NCBI RefSeq assembly: GCF_022347765.1
Contig: NZ_JAKRFZ010000004.1
Coordinates: 62,001-126,000, forward strand
Source: Pseudoalteromonas sp. OOF1S-7
Lineage (GTDB): Bacteria; Pseudomonadota; Gammaproteobacteria; Enterobacterales; Alteromonadaceae
DNA length: 64,000 bases
Direction: 5' to 3'
Numbering within the stretch: the first letter of the stretch is position 1; each line of letters opens with the position of its first letter. A model generated the notes under the pieces. That model worked only from the letters and a program-made list of their open reading frames with translations, had not been told where the DNA came from and made no database searches. The translations under genes were made by a program, and so were the position numbers. Positions 10,238-18,991 of the stretch are shown in pieces.

Positions 10238-10945
10238 ATGCAGGCTGTCATGCCAGTAATCACCGTAGACGGCCCAAGTGGCTCGGGCAAAGGAACGGTT
10301 TGTCGTTTATTAGCTGAGAAGCTTGATTGGGACGTGTTGGATAGTGGCGCAATTTATCGCGTATTGTCTTTGGCCGCTATTCATCATCATATTGCACTCG
10401 ATAGCGAAGAGGCGTTAGTCCCGCTTGCCGCGAATCTGGATGTTCAGTTTCCGATCGATAGTGTTACGAAAAGGATTAGAGTGGTCCTCGAGGGAGAGGA
10501 TGTGACACACACGATCCGTAACGAAGAGGTTGGAGCTGCGGCGTCAAAAGTTGCTGCACTCCCTCGGGTTCGTGAAGCTTTATTACGTCGTCAGAGAGCG
10601 TTTCGCAGTGAAAGAGGTTTGATCGCTGACGGCAGAGATATGGGCACAGTTGTTTTCCCCCAAGCTGAACTGAAAATTTATTTAACAGCCAGTGCTCAGG
10701 AACGTGCAAGACGTCGTTATCTGGAGTTGAAGGATAAAGGGCTGGATGTTACACTAGATGGTCTTTTAAGCGAGATTGAAGCTCGCGATGAGCGTGATAT
10801 GAACCGCAAAGTTGCGCCTTTGGTGCCTGCGGACGATGCTATCGTGCTCGACACAACAGAATTAGATGCAGAACAAGTGTTTGAGAAAGTCACCGCTTTA
10901 ATTCAGGACACCGTTGCCGCTGGCAAGCTGCCTGCATCAAATTAG
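10238..10945 (+). CDS. cmk: Cytidylate kinase
   Basis: Phosphorylates CMP and dCMP to the diphosphates, recycling pyrimidine nucleotides. The 235-residue protein has the Walker A segment [10 protein letters not shown] at residues 11-20, the insert NMP-binding region and the DGRDMG motif typical of bacterial Cmk. Start ATG 10238 follows a GGGAGG Shine-Dalgarno; a second Met at position 5 is possible and would shorten it to the usual start. It lies directly upstream of rpsA, the conserved cmk-rpsA-ihfB order of gamma-proteobacteria. Confidence 0.96.
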   Translation: MQAVMPVITVDGPSGSGKGTVCRLLAEKLDWDVLDSGAIYRVLSLAAIHHHIALDSEEALVPLAANLDVQFPIDSVTKRIRVVLEGEDVTHTIRNEEVGAAASKVAALPRVREALLRRQRAFRSERGLIADGRDMGTVVFPQAELKIYLTASAQERARRRYLELKDKGLDVTLDGLLSEIEARDERDMNRKVAPLVPADDAIVLDTTELDAEQVFEKVTALIQDTVAAGKLPASN

Positions 10946-11039
10946 ATTTTTACTGCGTTGGCAGGAGGCTAACGTTATTTTAACCACCCCATGCAGCATG
11001 GTTGCTAATTGGAATGTTTATTTATGAGACGTATTTAGT

Positions 11040-12707
11040 ATGTCAGAAAATTTTGCGCAGTTATTTGAAGAAAGCCTAAAGGGTTTTGAAGTTGAGCAAG
11101 GCTCAATCGTTAAAGGTACAGTTATTGCTATCGAGAACAACGTTGTTCTTGTTGACGCTGGCCTTAAGTCTGAAAGTGCAATCCCTGCAGAGCAATTCAA
11201 AAATGCTGCTGGTGAACTAGAAGTTGCTGTTGGCGACGAAGTAGATGTTGCACTTGACGCAATCGAAGATGGTTTCGGTGAAACTATCCTTTCTCGCGAG
11301 AAAGCGAAGCGTCACGAAGCCTGGATCCGCCTTGAAAAAGCTTGTGAAGAGCAAGAAACTGTCGTTGGTGTTATCAACGGTAAAGTTAAAGGTGGTTTCA
11401 CTGTTGAAGTTGATTCAATCCGTGCATTCCTACCTGGTTCACTTGTTGACGTTCGTCCAGTACGTGACACAACACACCTTGAAGGTAAAGAGCTTGAATT
11501 CAAAGTAATCAAGCTTGACCAGAAGCGTAACAACGTAGTTGTTTCTCGTCGTGCTGTTATTGAGTCTGAAAACTCACAAGAGCGTGAAGAGCTGCTGGCT
11601 AACCTTGTTGAAGGTCAAGAAGTTAAAGGTATCGTTAAGAACCTGACAGACTACGGTGCATTCGTAGATCTGGGCGGTGTTGACGGCCTACTTCACATCA
11701 CTGACATGGCTTGGAAGCGCGTTAAGCACCCAAGTGAAATCGTAAATGTTGGTGACGAGATCGCTGTTAAAGTACTTAAGTTCGACAAAGAGAAGACGCG
11801 TGTTTCTCTAGGCCTTAAGCAACTTGGCGAAGATCCATGGGCAGCTATCGCTGGTCGTTACCCAGAAGGCGCTAAGCTAACTGGTCGTGTTACAAACCTG
11901 ACTGACTACGGTTGTTTCGTTGAAATCGAAGAAGGCGTTGAAGGTCTGGTACACGTATCTGAAATGGACTGGACTAACAAGAACATCCACCCTTCAAAAG
12001 TTGTTTCACTAGGTGACACTGTTGAAGTTATGGTTCTTGAAATCGACGAAGAGCGTCGTCGTATTTCTCTAGGTCTTAAGCAGTGTAAAGCTAACCCTTG
12101 GCAGGAATTTGCTCGTCTACAGAACAAAGGCGACCAAGTTACTGGTAAGATCAAGTCAATCACTGATTTCGGTATCTTCATCGGTCTTGACGGTGGTATC
12201 GACGGTCTTGTACACCTGTCTGACATTTCTTGGAACACGCCTGGCGAAGAAGCTGTACGTGAATACAAGAAAGGCGACGAGATCTCTGCAATCGTTCTTC
12301 AGGTTGACCCAGAGCGTGAGCGTATCTCACTAGGCGTTAAGCAAATCGAAGCTGATCCTTTCAATAACTACCTAGACGCAAACAAAAAAGGTGCTATTGT
12401 TAAAGGTAAAGTGACAGACGTTGACGCGAAAGGCGCAACTGTTGAGCTTATCGAAGGCGTTGAAGGTTACATCCGTGTTGCTGACATCGCACAAGAGCGC
12501 ATCGAAGACGCAACTAGCGTTGTTTCTGCAGGCGACGAAATTGAAGCTAAATTTGTAGGTGTTGATCGTAAGAACCGTACTATCAGCCTATCTGTTAAAG
12601 CTATCTTCGAAGCAGAAGAGAAAGAAGCGCTTGAGAAGCTGAAGAAAGAAGAGCCAGCATTCGAAAATGCAATGGCTGCAGCTTTCAAAAACGCTCAAAA
12701 AGACTAA
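11040..12707 (+). CDS. rpsA: 30S ribosomal protein S1
   Basis: mRNA-binding ribosomal protein needed for initiation on most messages. The 555-residue product consists of six S1 (OB-fold) repeats, at roughly residues 20-86, 104-170, 191-259, 276-346, 363-433 and 450-519; the middle repeats share segments such as [18 protein letters not shown]. It has no strong Shine-Dalgarno sequence within 12 nt of the ATG, as in E. coli rpsA, whose leader is itself bound and autoregulated by S1. Codon usage is visibly narrower than in neighbours (GTT, GAA, CGT favoured), fitting high expression. Confidence 0.98.
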   Translation: MSENFAQLFEESLKGFEVEQGSIVKGTVIAIENNVVLVDAGLKSESAIPAEQFKNAAGELEVAVGDEVDVALDAIEDGFGETILSREKAKRHEAWIRLEKACEEQETVVGVINGKVKGGFTVEVDSIRAFLPGSLVDVRPVRDTTHLEGKELEFKVIKLDQKRNNVVVSRRAVIESENSQEREELLANLVEGQEVKGIVKNLTDYGAFVDLGGVDGLLHITDMAWKRVKHPSEIVNVGDEIAVKVLKFDKEKTRVSLGLKQLGEDPWAAIAGRYPEGAKLTGRVTNLTDYGCFVEIEEGVEGLVHVSEMDWTNKNIHPSKVVSLGDTVEVMVLEIDEERRRISLGLKQCKANPWQEFARLQNKGDQVTGKIKSITDFGIFIGLDGGIDGLVHLSDISWNTPGEEAVREYKKGDEISAIVLQVDPERERISLGVKQIEADPFNNYLDANKKGAIVKGKVTDVDAKGATVELIEGVEGYIRVADIAQERIEDATSVVSAGDEIEAKFVGVDRKNRTISLSVKAIFEAEEKEALEKLKKEEPAFENAMAAAFKNAQKD

Positions 12708-12723
12708 TACTCAGTCTTGAATA

Positions 12724-12750
12724 GAAGGGCACTTTTTGCCCTTCTTTTTT
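12724..12750 (+). terminator. Rho-independent terminator after rpsA
   Basis: GAAGGGCA (12724-12731) and TGCCCTTC (12737-12744) form a perfect 8-bp stem followed by six T. It lies 16 bp after the rpsA stop and 16 bp before the ihfB start, so ihfB is expressed by read-through or from a promoter within rpsA. Confidence 0.88.
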
Positions 12751-12766
12751 ATCTAAAGGAAACGCT

Positions 12767-13057
12767 ATGACAAAGTCAGAACTAATCGAAAAACTTGCTG
12801 AGCAACATATTCACGTTCCAGTCAAAGACGTTGAAAATGCGGTAAAAGAGATTTTAGAGCAAATGGCAGGGTCACTATCAAGCTCGGATCGCATCGAAAT
12901 CCGCGGCTTTGGCAGCTTTTCACTCCACTATCGTTCACCTCGTACAGGTCGTAACCCTAAAACTGGTGATACTGTTGAGCTGGATGGAAAGTACGTACCT
13001 CACTTTAAGCCTGGTAAAGAACTTCGTGACCGCGTAAACGCCAGTCTAGAAAGCTGA
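12767..13057 (+). CDS. ihfB: Integration host factor subunit beta
   Basis: DNA-bending nucleoid protein that works as a heterodimer with IhfA in recombination, replication and transcription. The 96-residue protein has the HU/IHF fold signature including [18 protein letters not shown], which holds the DNA-intercalating beta-arm, and RDRVN near the end. An AAAGGA ribosome-binding site precedes the ATG. It is followed after 15 bp by lapA. Confidence 0.97.
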   Translation: MTKSELIEKLAEQHIHVPVKDVENAVKEILEQMAGSLSSSDRIEIRGFGSFSLHYRSPRTGRNPKTGDTVELDGKYVPHFKPGKELRDRVNASLES

Positions 13058-13072
13058 TTATAGAGGTAACGT

Positions 13073-13339
13073 TTGATCCAGGTAGTAAGAAAAGGACTAT
13101 TTTTGATACTGGTGGTAATCGCTTTTGTACTGGGAACACAAAACCCAGCGTTGGTAAAAGTCGACTACATCATTGCCAGTTCAGAAGTGCCGTTGGCCAG
13201 CTTAATGAGCCTATGCGTGGTATTTGGTTTGGTATTAGGGTTGTTGTTGGGCATTGGCAAAATAACGCAGTTAAAGAGGCAAATTCGCCAGCAACAGAGA
13301 GTTAATCAATCGACACAGCGCAAAGCAGTAAATGATTGA
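13073..13339 (+). CDS. lapA: Lipopolysaccharide assembly protein A
   Basis: Small inner-membrane protein (formerly YciS) that works with LapB in controlling LpxC turnover and LPS synthesis. It has 88 residues, two hydrophobic segments (about residues 6-22 and 41-63) and a basic, coiled C-terminal tail. The start is TTG at 13073, preceded by GAGGT; no ATG fits. It overlaps lapB by 8 bp, so translation is coupled. Family recognised from length, topology and position next to lapB. Confidence 0.88.
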   Translation: MIQVVRKGLFLILVVIAFVLGTQNPALVKVDYIIASSEVPLASLMSLCVVFGLVLGLLLGIGKITQLKRQIRQQQRVNQSTQRKAVND

Positions 13340-14483
13340 ACTACTTTTCCTATTGCTACCAGTCGCAGCTGCTTATGGCTACGTCATGGGAAAAAACAGC
13401 GCTAAGAATCAAGCCCATGAACAAAACCGAAAAATTACCTCGGAGTACAGCAAAGGATTAAAGTTTCTTTTAGATAGAGAAGAAGATCAGGGCCTTGAGC
13501 ACCTGATAAAATTATTAGAGGTCAGTGCTGACTCCGTTGAGCACTACCTCATACTCGCCACCTTGTTTCGTAAAAGAGGTGAGCTCGATAGAGCCATCCG
13601 GATCCACGAACTGCTATTAAAACAACCCAGTCTGGACGTACAGGTTATCCAATCTTGTAAACTGGCACTCGCCGAAGACTACATAATGGCCGGCTTATTA
13701 GATAGTGCGGAAGAACATTTGGTCGAACTGGTTAAAGCGAATTATCAAGAGGCATTAACGCCGATTATCCAGCTTTACTCGCAAACTCGCGAGTGGCAGA
13801 AGGGCGTAAACATGTACGAAAGCCACGCAGAGTTGTTTACCGAGCAAGTTTACTGTGCCGCTATTGCTAACTTTTATTGTGAAGCTGCGCTGGAAAATCA
13901 GGCACAAGAGAATCAAACAAACGATTATCTTGAGCGCGCACTTAAGCTACCCAAAACCACGATAAGGCCGCTCTATGAGCTAGGGCACGATGCACTTGGC
14001 AAAGAAGACAATGTGAAAGCCATTTACTACTGGCGTAAATTGGTTTCACAGTTCCCGTGCGCTGTCCCGCTTGTATTACAAGACCTGCATATTTGTTATC
14101 AGCGCCTCAATATCGATCACGAATTTCATGCGCTGGTCAATGACTTACTAACAACCAGTGGCGTACTGGTTAAAATAAAGCACTGTGAGGGACTGGTAGA
14201 ATCCGGCCATACTCAGCAGGCGGTAGCGTACCTTACTGACAGTCTAAAACGTGAACCTTCTATTCGGGGGTTCAGTTTTCTGCTCAAGTTACTTGCCACA
14301 AGGCAGGACAAATTCCACTCTGTATTAAATGAAGTCGACAATCTGGTGTCTGCTTATGTTGCGACAAAGCCAGACTACCAGTGTCGCAACTGTGGCTTCA
14401 CAAGTCACAAACTCTACTGGTTATGTCCCTCCTGTAAGTCTTGGGAATCAATCTTGCCAAGTCAGGGTGTGGATGGGTATTAA
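13332..14483 (+). CDS. lapB: Lipopolysaccharide assembly protein B
   Basis: Membrane-anchored TPR protein (formerly YciM) that promotes FtsH-dependent degradation of LpxC, balancing LPS and phospholipid synthesis. The 383-residue protein has one N-terminal membrane helix (about 1-20), a long series of TPR helices and a C-terminal rubredoxin-like metal knuckle with Cys351, Cys354, Cys365 and Cys368 (CRNCG...CPSCK). The lapA-lapB-pyrF order is that seen in E. coli. Confidence 0.95.
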   Translation: MIELLFLLLPVAAAYGYVMGKNSAKNQAHEQNRKITSEYSKGLKFLLDREEDQGLEHLIKLLEVSADSVEHYLILATLFRKRGELDRAIRIHELLLKQPSLDVQVIQSCKLALAEDYIMAGLLDSAEEHLVELVKANYQEALTPIIQLYSQTREWQKGVNMYESHAELFTEQVYCAAIANFYCEAALENQAQENQTNDYLERALKLPKTTIRPLYELGHDALGKEDNVKAIYYWRKLVSQFPCAVPLVLQDLHICYQRLNIDHEFHALVNDLLTTSGVLVKIKHCEGLVESGHTQQAVAYLTDSLKREPSIRGFSFLLKLLATRQDKFHSVLNEVDNLVSAYVATKPDYQCRNCGFTSHKLYWLCPSCKSWESILPSQGVDGY

Positions 14484-14518
14484 AAAATCGACATTTTACA
14501 AGGCGAAATAGGTCAACT

Positions 14519-15229
14519 ATGTCAAACACAGAAATGAAAAAAGTGCTTATTGCACTGGATTACGACAATGAAGCTGCTGCGCTGGCGTTTGTATCCCAGC
14601 TTTCTCCGAACGAATGTCGACTTAAAGTCGGAAAGGAAATGTTTACTTATTTCGGTCCTCAGTTTGTTTCTAAACTGATTGATAAAGGGTTTGACGTATT
14701 CCTTGATTTGAAATTTCATGACATTCCAAACACGGTTGCGAAAGCTGTGACTGCAGCGGCGGAGTTAGGCGTATGGATGGTCAATGTGCATGCCAGCGGT
14801 GGCACTGAGATGATGAGCAAAGCTAAACAAGCGCTGGAAGTTTATGGAGACAAAGCTCCTTTGTTGATTGCAGTAACAGTGCTGACCAGTATGGATCAGG
14901 CACAGCTCAGCAAACTGGGTGTAGACAAAACCCCTCAAGAGCAGGTGCTTTACTTGGCAAAACTGGCAAAAGAGTCTGGGCTGGATGGCGTCGTATGTTC
15001 GGCTCAGGAAGCGCAAACCCTCAAGGCTGAATTAGGCAATGATTTTTGTCTGGTAACGCCTGGTATTCGACCATCAGGCAGCGATGCTGGCGATCAGAAA
15101 CGCATCATGACACCTGAGTTGGCAATAAAGTCAGGCAGTGATTATCTCGTTGTTGGCCGGCCTATCACTCAGGCAACTGACCCGGTGAAGGCCCTGAGCG
15201 CCATCAACGAATCTATCAAGGGGCTTTAA
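14519..15229 (+). CDS. pyrF: Orotidine 5'-phosphate decarboxylase
   Basis: Last step of UMP synthesis: decarboxylation of OMP. I start it at the ATG at 14519 ([10 protein letters not shown]), giving 236 residues; an upstream in-frame start at 14441 would add 26 residues that lie inside lapB and do not look like PyrF. The catalytic [10 protein letters not shown] segment holds Asp63, Lys65 and Asp68. GIRPSG and VVGRPIT at the C-terminal end are the phosphate-binding elements. Confidence 0.95.
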   Translation: MSNTEMKKVLIALDYDNEAAALAFVSQLSPNECRLKVGKEMFTYFGPQFVSKLIDKGFDVFLDLKFHDIPNTVAKAVTAAAELGVWMVNVHASGGTEMMSKAKQALEVYGDKAPLLIAVTVLTSMDQAQLSKLGVDKTPQEQVLYLAKLAKESGLDGVVCSAQEAQTLKAELGNDFCLVTPGIRPSGSDAGDQKRIMTPELAIKSGSDYLVVGRPITQATDPVKALSAINESIKGL

Positions 15230-15244
15230 ACCCAACTCTACTTC

Positions 15245-15298
15245 AGACCAGCTCGCTTTAAAGAGCTGGTCTTGCTGTACTAACCTTGTGGGGTTAGT
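15245..15298 (+). terminator. Two consecutive hairpins after pyrF
   Basis: AGACCAGCTC (15245-15254, 5' arm from 15245) pairs with GAGCTGGTCT (to 15272) in a perfect 10-bp stem, followed by TTGCTGT. A second stem, ACTAACC (15279-15285) with GGTTAGT (15292-15298), follows immediately. The T tract is poor, so termination is plausible rather than certain. The rest of the 211-bp gap up to 15440 has no further structure I can name. Confidence 0.5.
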
Positions 15299-15440
15299 GC
15301 AGCTATCTCACTTCCTCTATTACCTCTGCCCCCACATTGTGTCGGTTATTTTACCAGAGAAAGACCTCCCAATATCTATGAGCCTGCTACACTAGTATTG
15401 TTACAGGAAGTTTATATATTGTTATCATCAAGGAGTCGAT

Positions 15441-15854
15441 ATGAATCAGCAACAAGTGGTCAGCATAGTAAATGGCCTGGCTAATGGCATTGATCCGATC
15501 ACAGGAGAGATCCTGCCCGCACAGTCGCCCTATAACCACCCAGACGTGATTAGGGCGCTTTTCCAGTCTTTACAGTGGCAGCCAAAGGCCAAGAAGGTAA
15601 AGAGAACTTTGGCTCAAAAGCAGCAGGAAAACCTTGAGAAAGGGCTACCGAAAAATTACGGTTTACCCTGGTCAGAAAAAGATATAGAGCAGGTGCTTGA
15701 ACAATATAAAGGGAATGTGGAGATCGACAGAATCGCAGTTAATTTGGCCAGAAAACCGGGCTCAATCATTGCGGTATTGAACAAACAAGGTGTAGTTGGC
15801 GATGTGCAGGCTCAACAGCTCAATCAGCAATACAGGTATCAGGGGCTGCGCTAA
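15441..15854 (+). CDS. Conserved hypothetical protein with HTH-like C-terminus
   Basis: A 137-residue soluble protein with an AAGGAG ribosome-binding site ahead of the ATG. The N-terminal part (GLANGIDPITGEILP, then NHPDVIRALF) has a phrase I associate with small conserved gamma-proteobacterial proteins of unknown function. Residues about 73-115 (from LPWSEKDIEQVLEQY to ARKPGSIIAVLNKQGV) look like a short helix-turn-helix of the kind found appended to helicases and regulators: a tryptophan start, an acidic helix and a helix ending in a glycine turn. No signal peptide or membrane segment. Function unknown; DNA binding is only a suggestion. Confidence 0.75.
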   Translation: MNQQQVVSIVNGLANGIDPITGEILPAQSPYNHPDVIRALFQSLQWQPKAKKVKRTLAQKQQENLEKGLPKNYGLPWSEKDIEQVLEQYKGNVEIDRIAVNLARKPGSIIAVLNKQGVVGDVQAQQLNQQYRYQGLR

Positions 15855-15986
15855 TCTGCTCTGATAACACCGCCGCATCCAGAGTTAGGCTATTCTTATT
15901 TTGTCCTCAATTACATGCTAGCTTGGGTGAAGTTGAGGATGATCCGTCTTCATATTCAAATTGGTATAAACATCAGGAGTGCAGCG

Positions 15987-16424
15987 ATGGATAAGTTTTT
16001 AGCGGCGGCGATTGAAGAAGCGAAAAAGGGGCTTGATGAAGGAGGGATCCCGATTGGTTCTGTGCTGGTTCATAAAGGCCAGATAATTGGACGTGGGCAT
16101 AATCAGAGAGTTCAAAAGGGGAGTACCGTGCTGCATGGCGAAATGGACGCGTTAGAAAATGCCGGGCGTTTGAGCGCTGCGGTATATAAAGAGTGTACTT
16201 TATATACCACGTTGTCGCCTTGTCCAATGTGTTCAGGGACTGTCATGCTTTACGGTATACCGAAAGTGGTGATAGGGGAAAACAAAAATTTTATGGGTAA
16301 CGAAGTGTTACTGCGCGAGCATGGTGTTGAACTAGAAGTCCTTCAGGATCCAGAGTGCATCACTATGATGGACGACTTTATCAAAGCCCGCCCTGATCTA
16401 TGGAATGAAGACATAGGTGAATGA
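15987..16424 (+). CDS. Cytosine/nucleoside deaminase, yeast Fcy1-like
   Basis: Zinc-dependent deaminase of 145 residues from the ATG at 15987, which has CAGGAG 8 nt upstream; the frame stays open to 15915 but that part is not conserved. The zinc and catalytic residues are His50 and Glu52 (LHGEMDALEN) and Cys79/Cys82 (SPCPMC). The whole protein tracks yeast cytosine deaminase Fcy1 as I recall it: GGIPIGSVL, GRGHNQR, QKGS, ENAGRL, LYTTLSPC, YGIP, GENKNF and the C-terminal DIGE. It is less like the tRNA adenosine deaminase TadA or E. coli CodA. Predicted role is cytosine to uracil salvage, or deamination of a related base. It has no obvious functional partner next to it. Confidence 0.85.
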   Translation: MDKFLAAAIEEAKKGLDEGGIPIGSVLVHKGQIIGRGHNQRVQKGSTVLHGEMDALENAGRLSAAVYKECTLYTTLSPCPMCSGTVMLYGIPKVVIGENKNFMGNEVLLREHGVELEVLQDPECITMMDDFIKARPDLWNEDIGE

Positions 16425-16465
16425 TCTGACTTAAAGTGAACTTCTAATCCAGACAGGAACCCGGT

Positions 16466-16578
16466 CTTTGAGACTGTGATACATGTCATTAAAAAAGGAA
16501 CTTGGTCCATTAATTATTCGTTCTACGGTTGTTTTGTGGCCTGAATGTTTGTTAGGCTAAAGGCTGGCAGTCTCAAAG
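16466..16578. repeat. Separated 11-bp inverted repeat
   Basis: CTTTGAGACTG at 16466-16476 and CAGTCTCAAAG at 16568-16578 are perfect inverted copies 91 bp apart. They flank most of the gap between the deaminase gene and the next membrane protein. There is no transposase or visible target duplication, so this may be a long-range hairpin, an element scar or chance. Confidence 0.4.
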
Positions 16579-16600
16579 CACAATTATAAGAAGAATAGTC

Positions 16601-16972
16601 ATGGGCAATCTATTTTTAAAAGAGCGGGAGAATTGGTGGACTTGGATTGTCTGGGGTGTACTGGGATGTATTTCAACGGGTAGTATGTTGCCCTATATCA
16701 GTGAGGTGTGGCTGGCGCTACTTTCTCCGGTCTGCTTTTTATTCGTGTTAGTTAGTTGGATGAATTACAGTCGGCGATTCGATTTCAGCCGAGCATTTAA
16801 GGTGCTGAGCTGTGTTACGGTCATATCAGTTATCCCACTATTACTAACGCAATTGTATCCGGTACCCGACCCTAAACAGGGTATTATTGATATGGCGCTG
16901 GTAATTTTGATGTGTATTGGATTAAGCATTATAGGTGCCTGGGTTGCAAGAAGGCCCAAACAGTATTACTAG
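16601..16972 (+). CDS. Hypothetical integral membrane protein
   Basis: A 123-residue protein with about four predicted membrane segments (roughly 12-30, 36-54, 68-86 and 95-113), a tryptophan-rich N-terminus and a basic C-terminal tail (ARRPKQYY). I recognise no family. A weak AAGAA sequence precedes the ATG. It is probably a single-gene unit just upstream of tRNA-Ser. Confidence 0.7.
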   Translation: MGNLFLKERENWWTWIVWGVLGCISTGSMLPYISEVWLALLSPVCFLFVLVSWMNYSRRFDFSRAFKVLSCVTVISVIPLLLTQLYPVPDPKQGIIDMALVILMCIGLSIIGAWVARRPKQYY

Positions 16973-17095
16973 AGGTTAGCTGCTTTATATCGGGTTGGTT
17001 GTGTAAAATACAACCGTTTAGGCGCGAAGTTTTGCAAAAAACTGAATTAGGGCTTTACTTTTTTACCTCAGCACCATAGAATTCGCGCCAACAAC

Positions 17096-17186
17096 GGAGA
17101 GATGGCTGAGTGGTTGAAAGCACCGGTCTTGAAAACCGGCATACGTTAATAGCGTATCTAGGGTTCAAATCCCTATCTCTCCGCCA
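17096..17186 (+). tRNA. tRNA-Ser (anticodon UGA)
   Basis: A 91-nt type II tRNA with the CCA end encoded. The acceptor stem pairs GGAGAGA with TCTCTCC; the anticodon arm CCGGT-CTTGAAA-ACCGG has the anticodon TGA at 17130-17132; the long variable arm (TACG...CGTA region) is the serine hallmark; and the T arm is GGGTTCAAATCCC. It reads UCA and, by wobble, other UCN codons. Confidence 0.97.
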
Positions 17187-17196
17187 CCTCATTCCC

Positions 17197-17222
17197 AAAA
17201 CCGCCTATACGGCGGTTTTTTT
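17197..17222 (+). terminator. Terminator after tRNA-Ser
   Basis: AAAACCGCC and GGCGGTTTTTTT form a 5-bp GC core with flanking A/T pairs around TATAC. It starts 10 bp after the tRNA CCA end. It ends just before the ribosome-binding site of the next gene. Confidence 0.88.
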
Positions 17223-17237
17223 CGTTCGGAGGCAGTG

Positions 17238-17603
17238 ATGACTAAGCAAGTTGTTATTCATAGTTCGTTATGGGTGATCTTCAGTTTCTTTTATCTAAGT
17301 GGTTTGCAGGCTGCTCTGGTACTGGCAATTGATGGGCAAGCATACCCCAGTATCTGGATCACTTTGCTGTACACTTTCTTTTTTAATCTGCTTGTCGGAC
17401 ACATTATCACTAAGTATGAAAAGTTATTCCCAATGATCGCCGGTGTGGTTATTTCGGTGTTTGGCGTAGTTGGCTTTGGTTGTTATTTCACCGAGCGCTT
17501 GGTGGGTTACAGCAACGAGTTGATCATAGGCCTGACGCTCAGTTTACCGTTTGCCACTTTCATAGTAAGAGAATTCAAACTCAAAAACCAAAGCAAAGTG
17601 TAA
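17238..17603 (+). CDS. Hypothetical integral membrane protein
   Basis: A 121-residue protein with four predicted membrane helices (about 8-28, 37-56, 63-84, 91-110) and a basic end (REFKLKNQSKV). The open frame begins at a GTG at 17235, but the GGAGG at 17228-17232 is better spaced for the ATG at 17238. No family recognised. Confidence 0.7.
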   Translation: MTKQVVIHSSLWVIFSFFYLSGLQAALVLAIDGQAYPSIWITLLYTFFFNLLVGHIITKYEKLFPMIAGVVISVFGVVGFGCYFTERLVGYSNELIIGLTLSLPFATFIVREFKLKNQSKV

Positions 17604-17756
17604 CTCACTTAGACTTTTCATTATGTCTGCAGGCAGCCAGGCTGCTTGCAATGCTTTCATGCGCTGTTTCTATAAAGTTATCCACCTCCCTGTTAGTCAT
17701 CTATGCGCTGTGATACACTGCCGCTTCTTTTAAACTGATAAATAAGTGGATCTAAT

Positions 17757-18374
17757 ATGTCAGATTTATTCAACACAGATGCTGAAAAGGCAAGTTATGG
17801 TATTGGTTTGCAAATGGGCGAGCAGCTTAAGTCTAACCCATTTGAAGGTTTGAACCTGAACTCGGTATTTGAAGGTATGAAAGATGCCTATGCCGGTGAA
17901 GCATTCCGTGTCGAGATCCCTGAGATCCAGGCTGCATTCGAAAAAATCAATGCAGAAATTCAACAGCGTCGCGAAGAAGAAGCCAAAGTACTGGCTGCTG
18001 AAGGCACTGCATTCCTGGAAGAAAATGCCAAGCGCACTGAAATCACAGTAACTGAGTCTGGTCTGCAGTACGAAGTAATCGAAACTGGTGAAGGCGACAA
18101 GCCGGCAGCTGATTCAACTGTTCGTGTACATTACCACGGTACTCTGATCAACGGTAACGTATTCGACAGCTCTTACGAGCGCGGTCAGCCTGCTGAGTTC
18201 CCAGTAAATGGCGTAATCAAAGGCTGGACTGAAGCACTACAGTTAATGCCTGTTGGTTCTAAGTGGCGTCTATACGTACCACATGATCTTGCTTATGGCG
18301 AGCGTGGTGCAGGTGCATCAATCGCACCATTCTCAACTCTGATCTTTGATGTTGAGTTGTTAGAAGTTCTGTAA
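17757..18374 (+). CDS. fklB: FKBP-type peptidyl-prolyl cis-trans isomerase FklB (FKBP22)
   Basis: Protein-folding catalyst of the Mip/FKBP22 group. The 205-residue product has an N-terminal dimerisation and linker part (about 1-90, with EKASYGIGLQMGEQL and a long charged helix) and a C-terminal FKBP domain (about 100-205) with VRVHYHGTLINGNVFDSS, GVIKGWTEALQLM and LAYGERGAG. It has no signal peptide, so it is cytoplasmic like E. coli FklB (206 residues) rather than periplasmic FkpA. A terminator follows 12 bp after its stop. Confidence 0.93.
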   Translation: MSDLFNTDAEKASYGIGLQMGEQLKSNPFEGLNLNSVFEGMKDAYAGEAFRVEIPEIQAAFEKINAEIQQRREEEAKVLAAEGTAFLEENAKRTEITVTESGLQYEVIETGEGDKPAADSTVRVHYHGTLINGNVFDSSYERGQPAEFPVNGVIKGWTEALQLMPVGSKWRLYVPHDLAYGERGAGASIAPFSTLIFDVELLEVL

Positions 18375-18386
18375 CTTCAGTATTAG

Positions 18387-18408
18387 GGCTGCTTTTTGCA
18401 GCCTTTTT
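18387..18408 (+). terminator. Terminator after fklB
   Basis: GGCTGC (18387-18392) and GCAGCC (18398-18403) form a perfect stem around T5 and are followed by five T. Confidence 0.85.
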
Positions 18409-18429
18409 CATTACTAAAGGAAGTTAATA

Positions 18430-18738
18430 ATGAAAAAACTACTTTTACTATTTATGCTCTTACCTAACCTTGTTCTCGCATCAAAGGAAACATCGGGTAC
18501 CGTTATTGTGTCAGGGGCGAACAACACTATTTTGGTTGATTTTAGCAAACCAAATTCCAGTTGTGGTTCACGCTACTATCTGCCGCTCAATTCTGAGTAT
18601 GAAAAAGCGTTATTCTCAATGTTACTGGCAGCGCAGCTGTCCGGAAAGAAAGTGTGGGCCAACGGTGCTGGTGATTGTAAGACAGGTTACCCTTACAGAA
18701 ATGCTTATAAGCTTGTGAACATGAAAATATACGATTAA
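18430..18738 (+). CDS. Small exported protein of unknown function
   Basis: A 102-residue protein with a clear Sec signal peptide (MKKLLLLFMLLPNLVLA, cleavage near residue 17). The mature part is about 85 residues with two cysteines (SSCGS and GDCKTG) that could form a disulfide, and a central helix pattern (YEKALFSMLLAAQLSGKKVWANG). This Cys - A-x-S-x-LL - GK-x-V - Cys layout recurs in small secreted proteins of marine bacteria that I cannot name. An AAAGGA ribosome-binding site precedes the ATG, right after the fklB terminator. The gap to the chitinase start (about 250 bp) is AT-rich, with no structure that I can call. Confidence 0.75.
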   Translation: MKKLLLLFMLLPNLVLASKETSGTVIVSGANNTILVDFSKPNSSCGSRYYLPLNSEYEKALFSMLLAAQLSGKKVWANGAGDCKTGYPYRNAYKLVNMKIYD

Positions 18739-18991
18739 AACATGTGGCACTTTTTGCAGTATCGTAGACGCATGTAAATACATCCGAGGTACTGTGACTG
18801 GGCTAGCAGCTAAATGCATTTCTCTTTGTTTTTGCCATTATATGTTAAAATCTCGTCTCTTTTTCTGATAATCCTGAATCCACAAATGCCAAAGTTACTC
18901 TGTTTGGCTTACTATTATAAATCTTCAATTTTAAATTTTTTGTTAACGTGATATTGGTTGTGTTTAATATTTATACAACATGGAGCGCGTT

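Noticed and set aside
17678..17686. TTATCCACC upstream of fklB as a DnaA box
   Set aside because: One mismatch in an isolated site, no partner and no replication-linked gene nearby.
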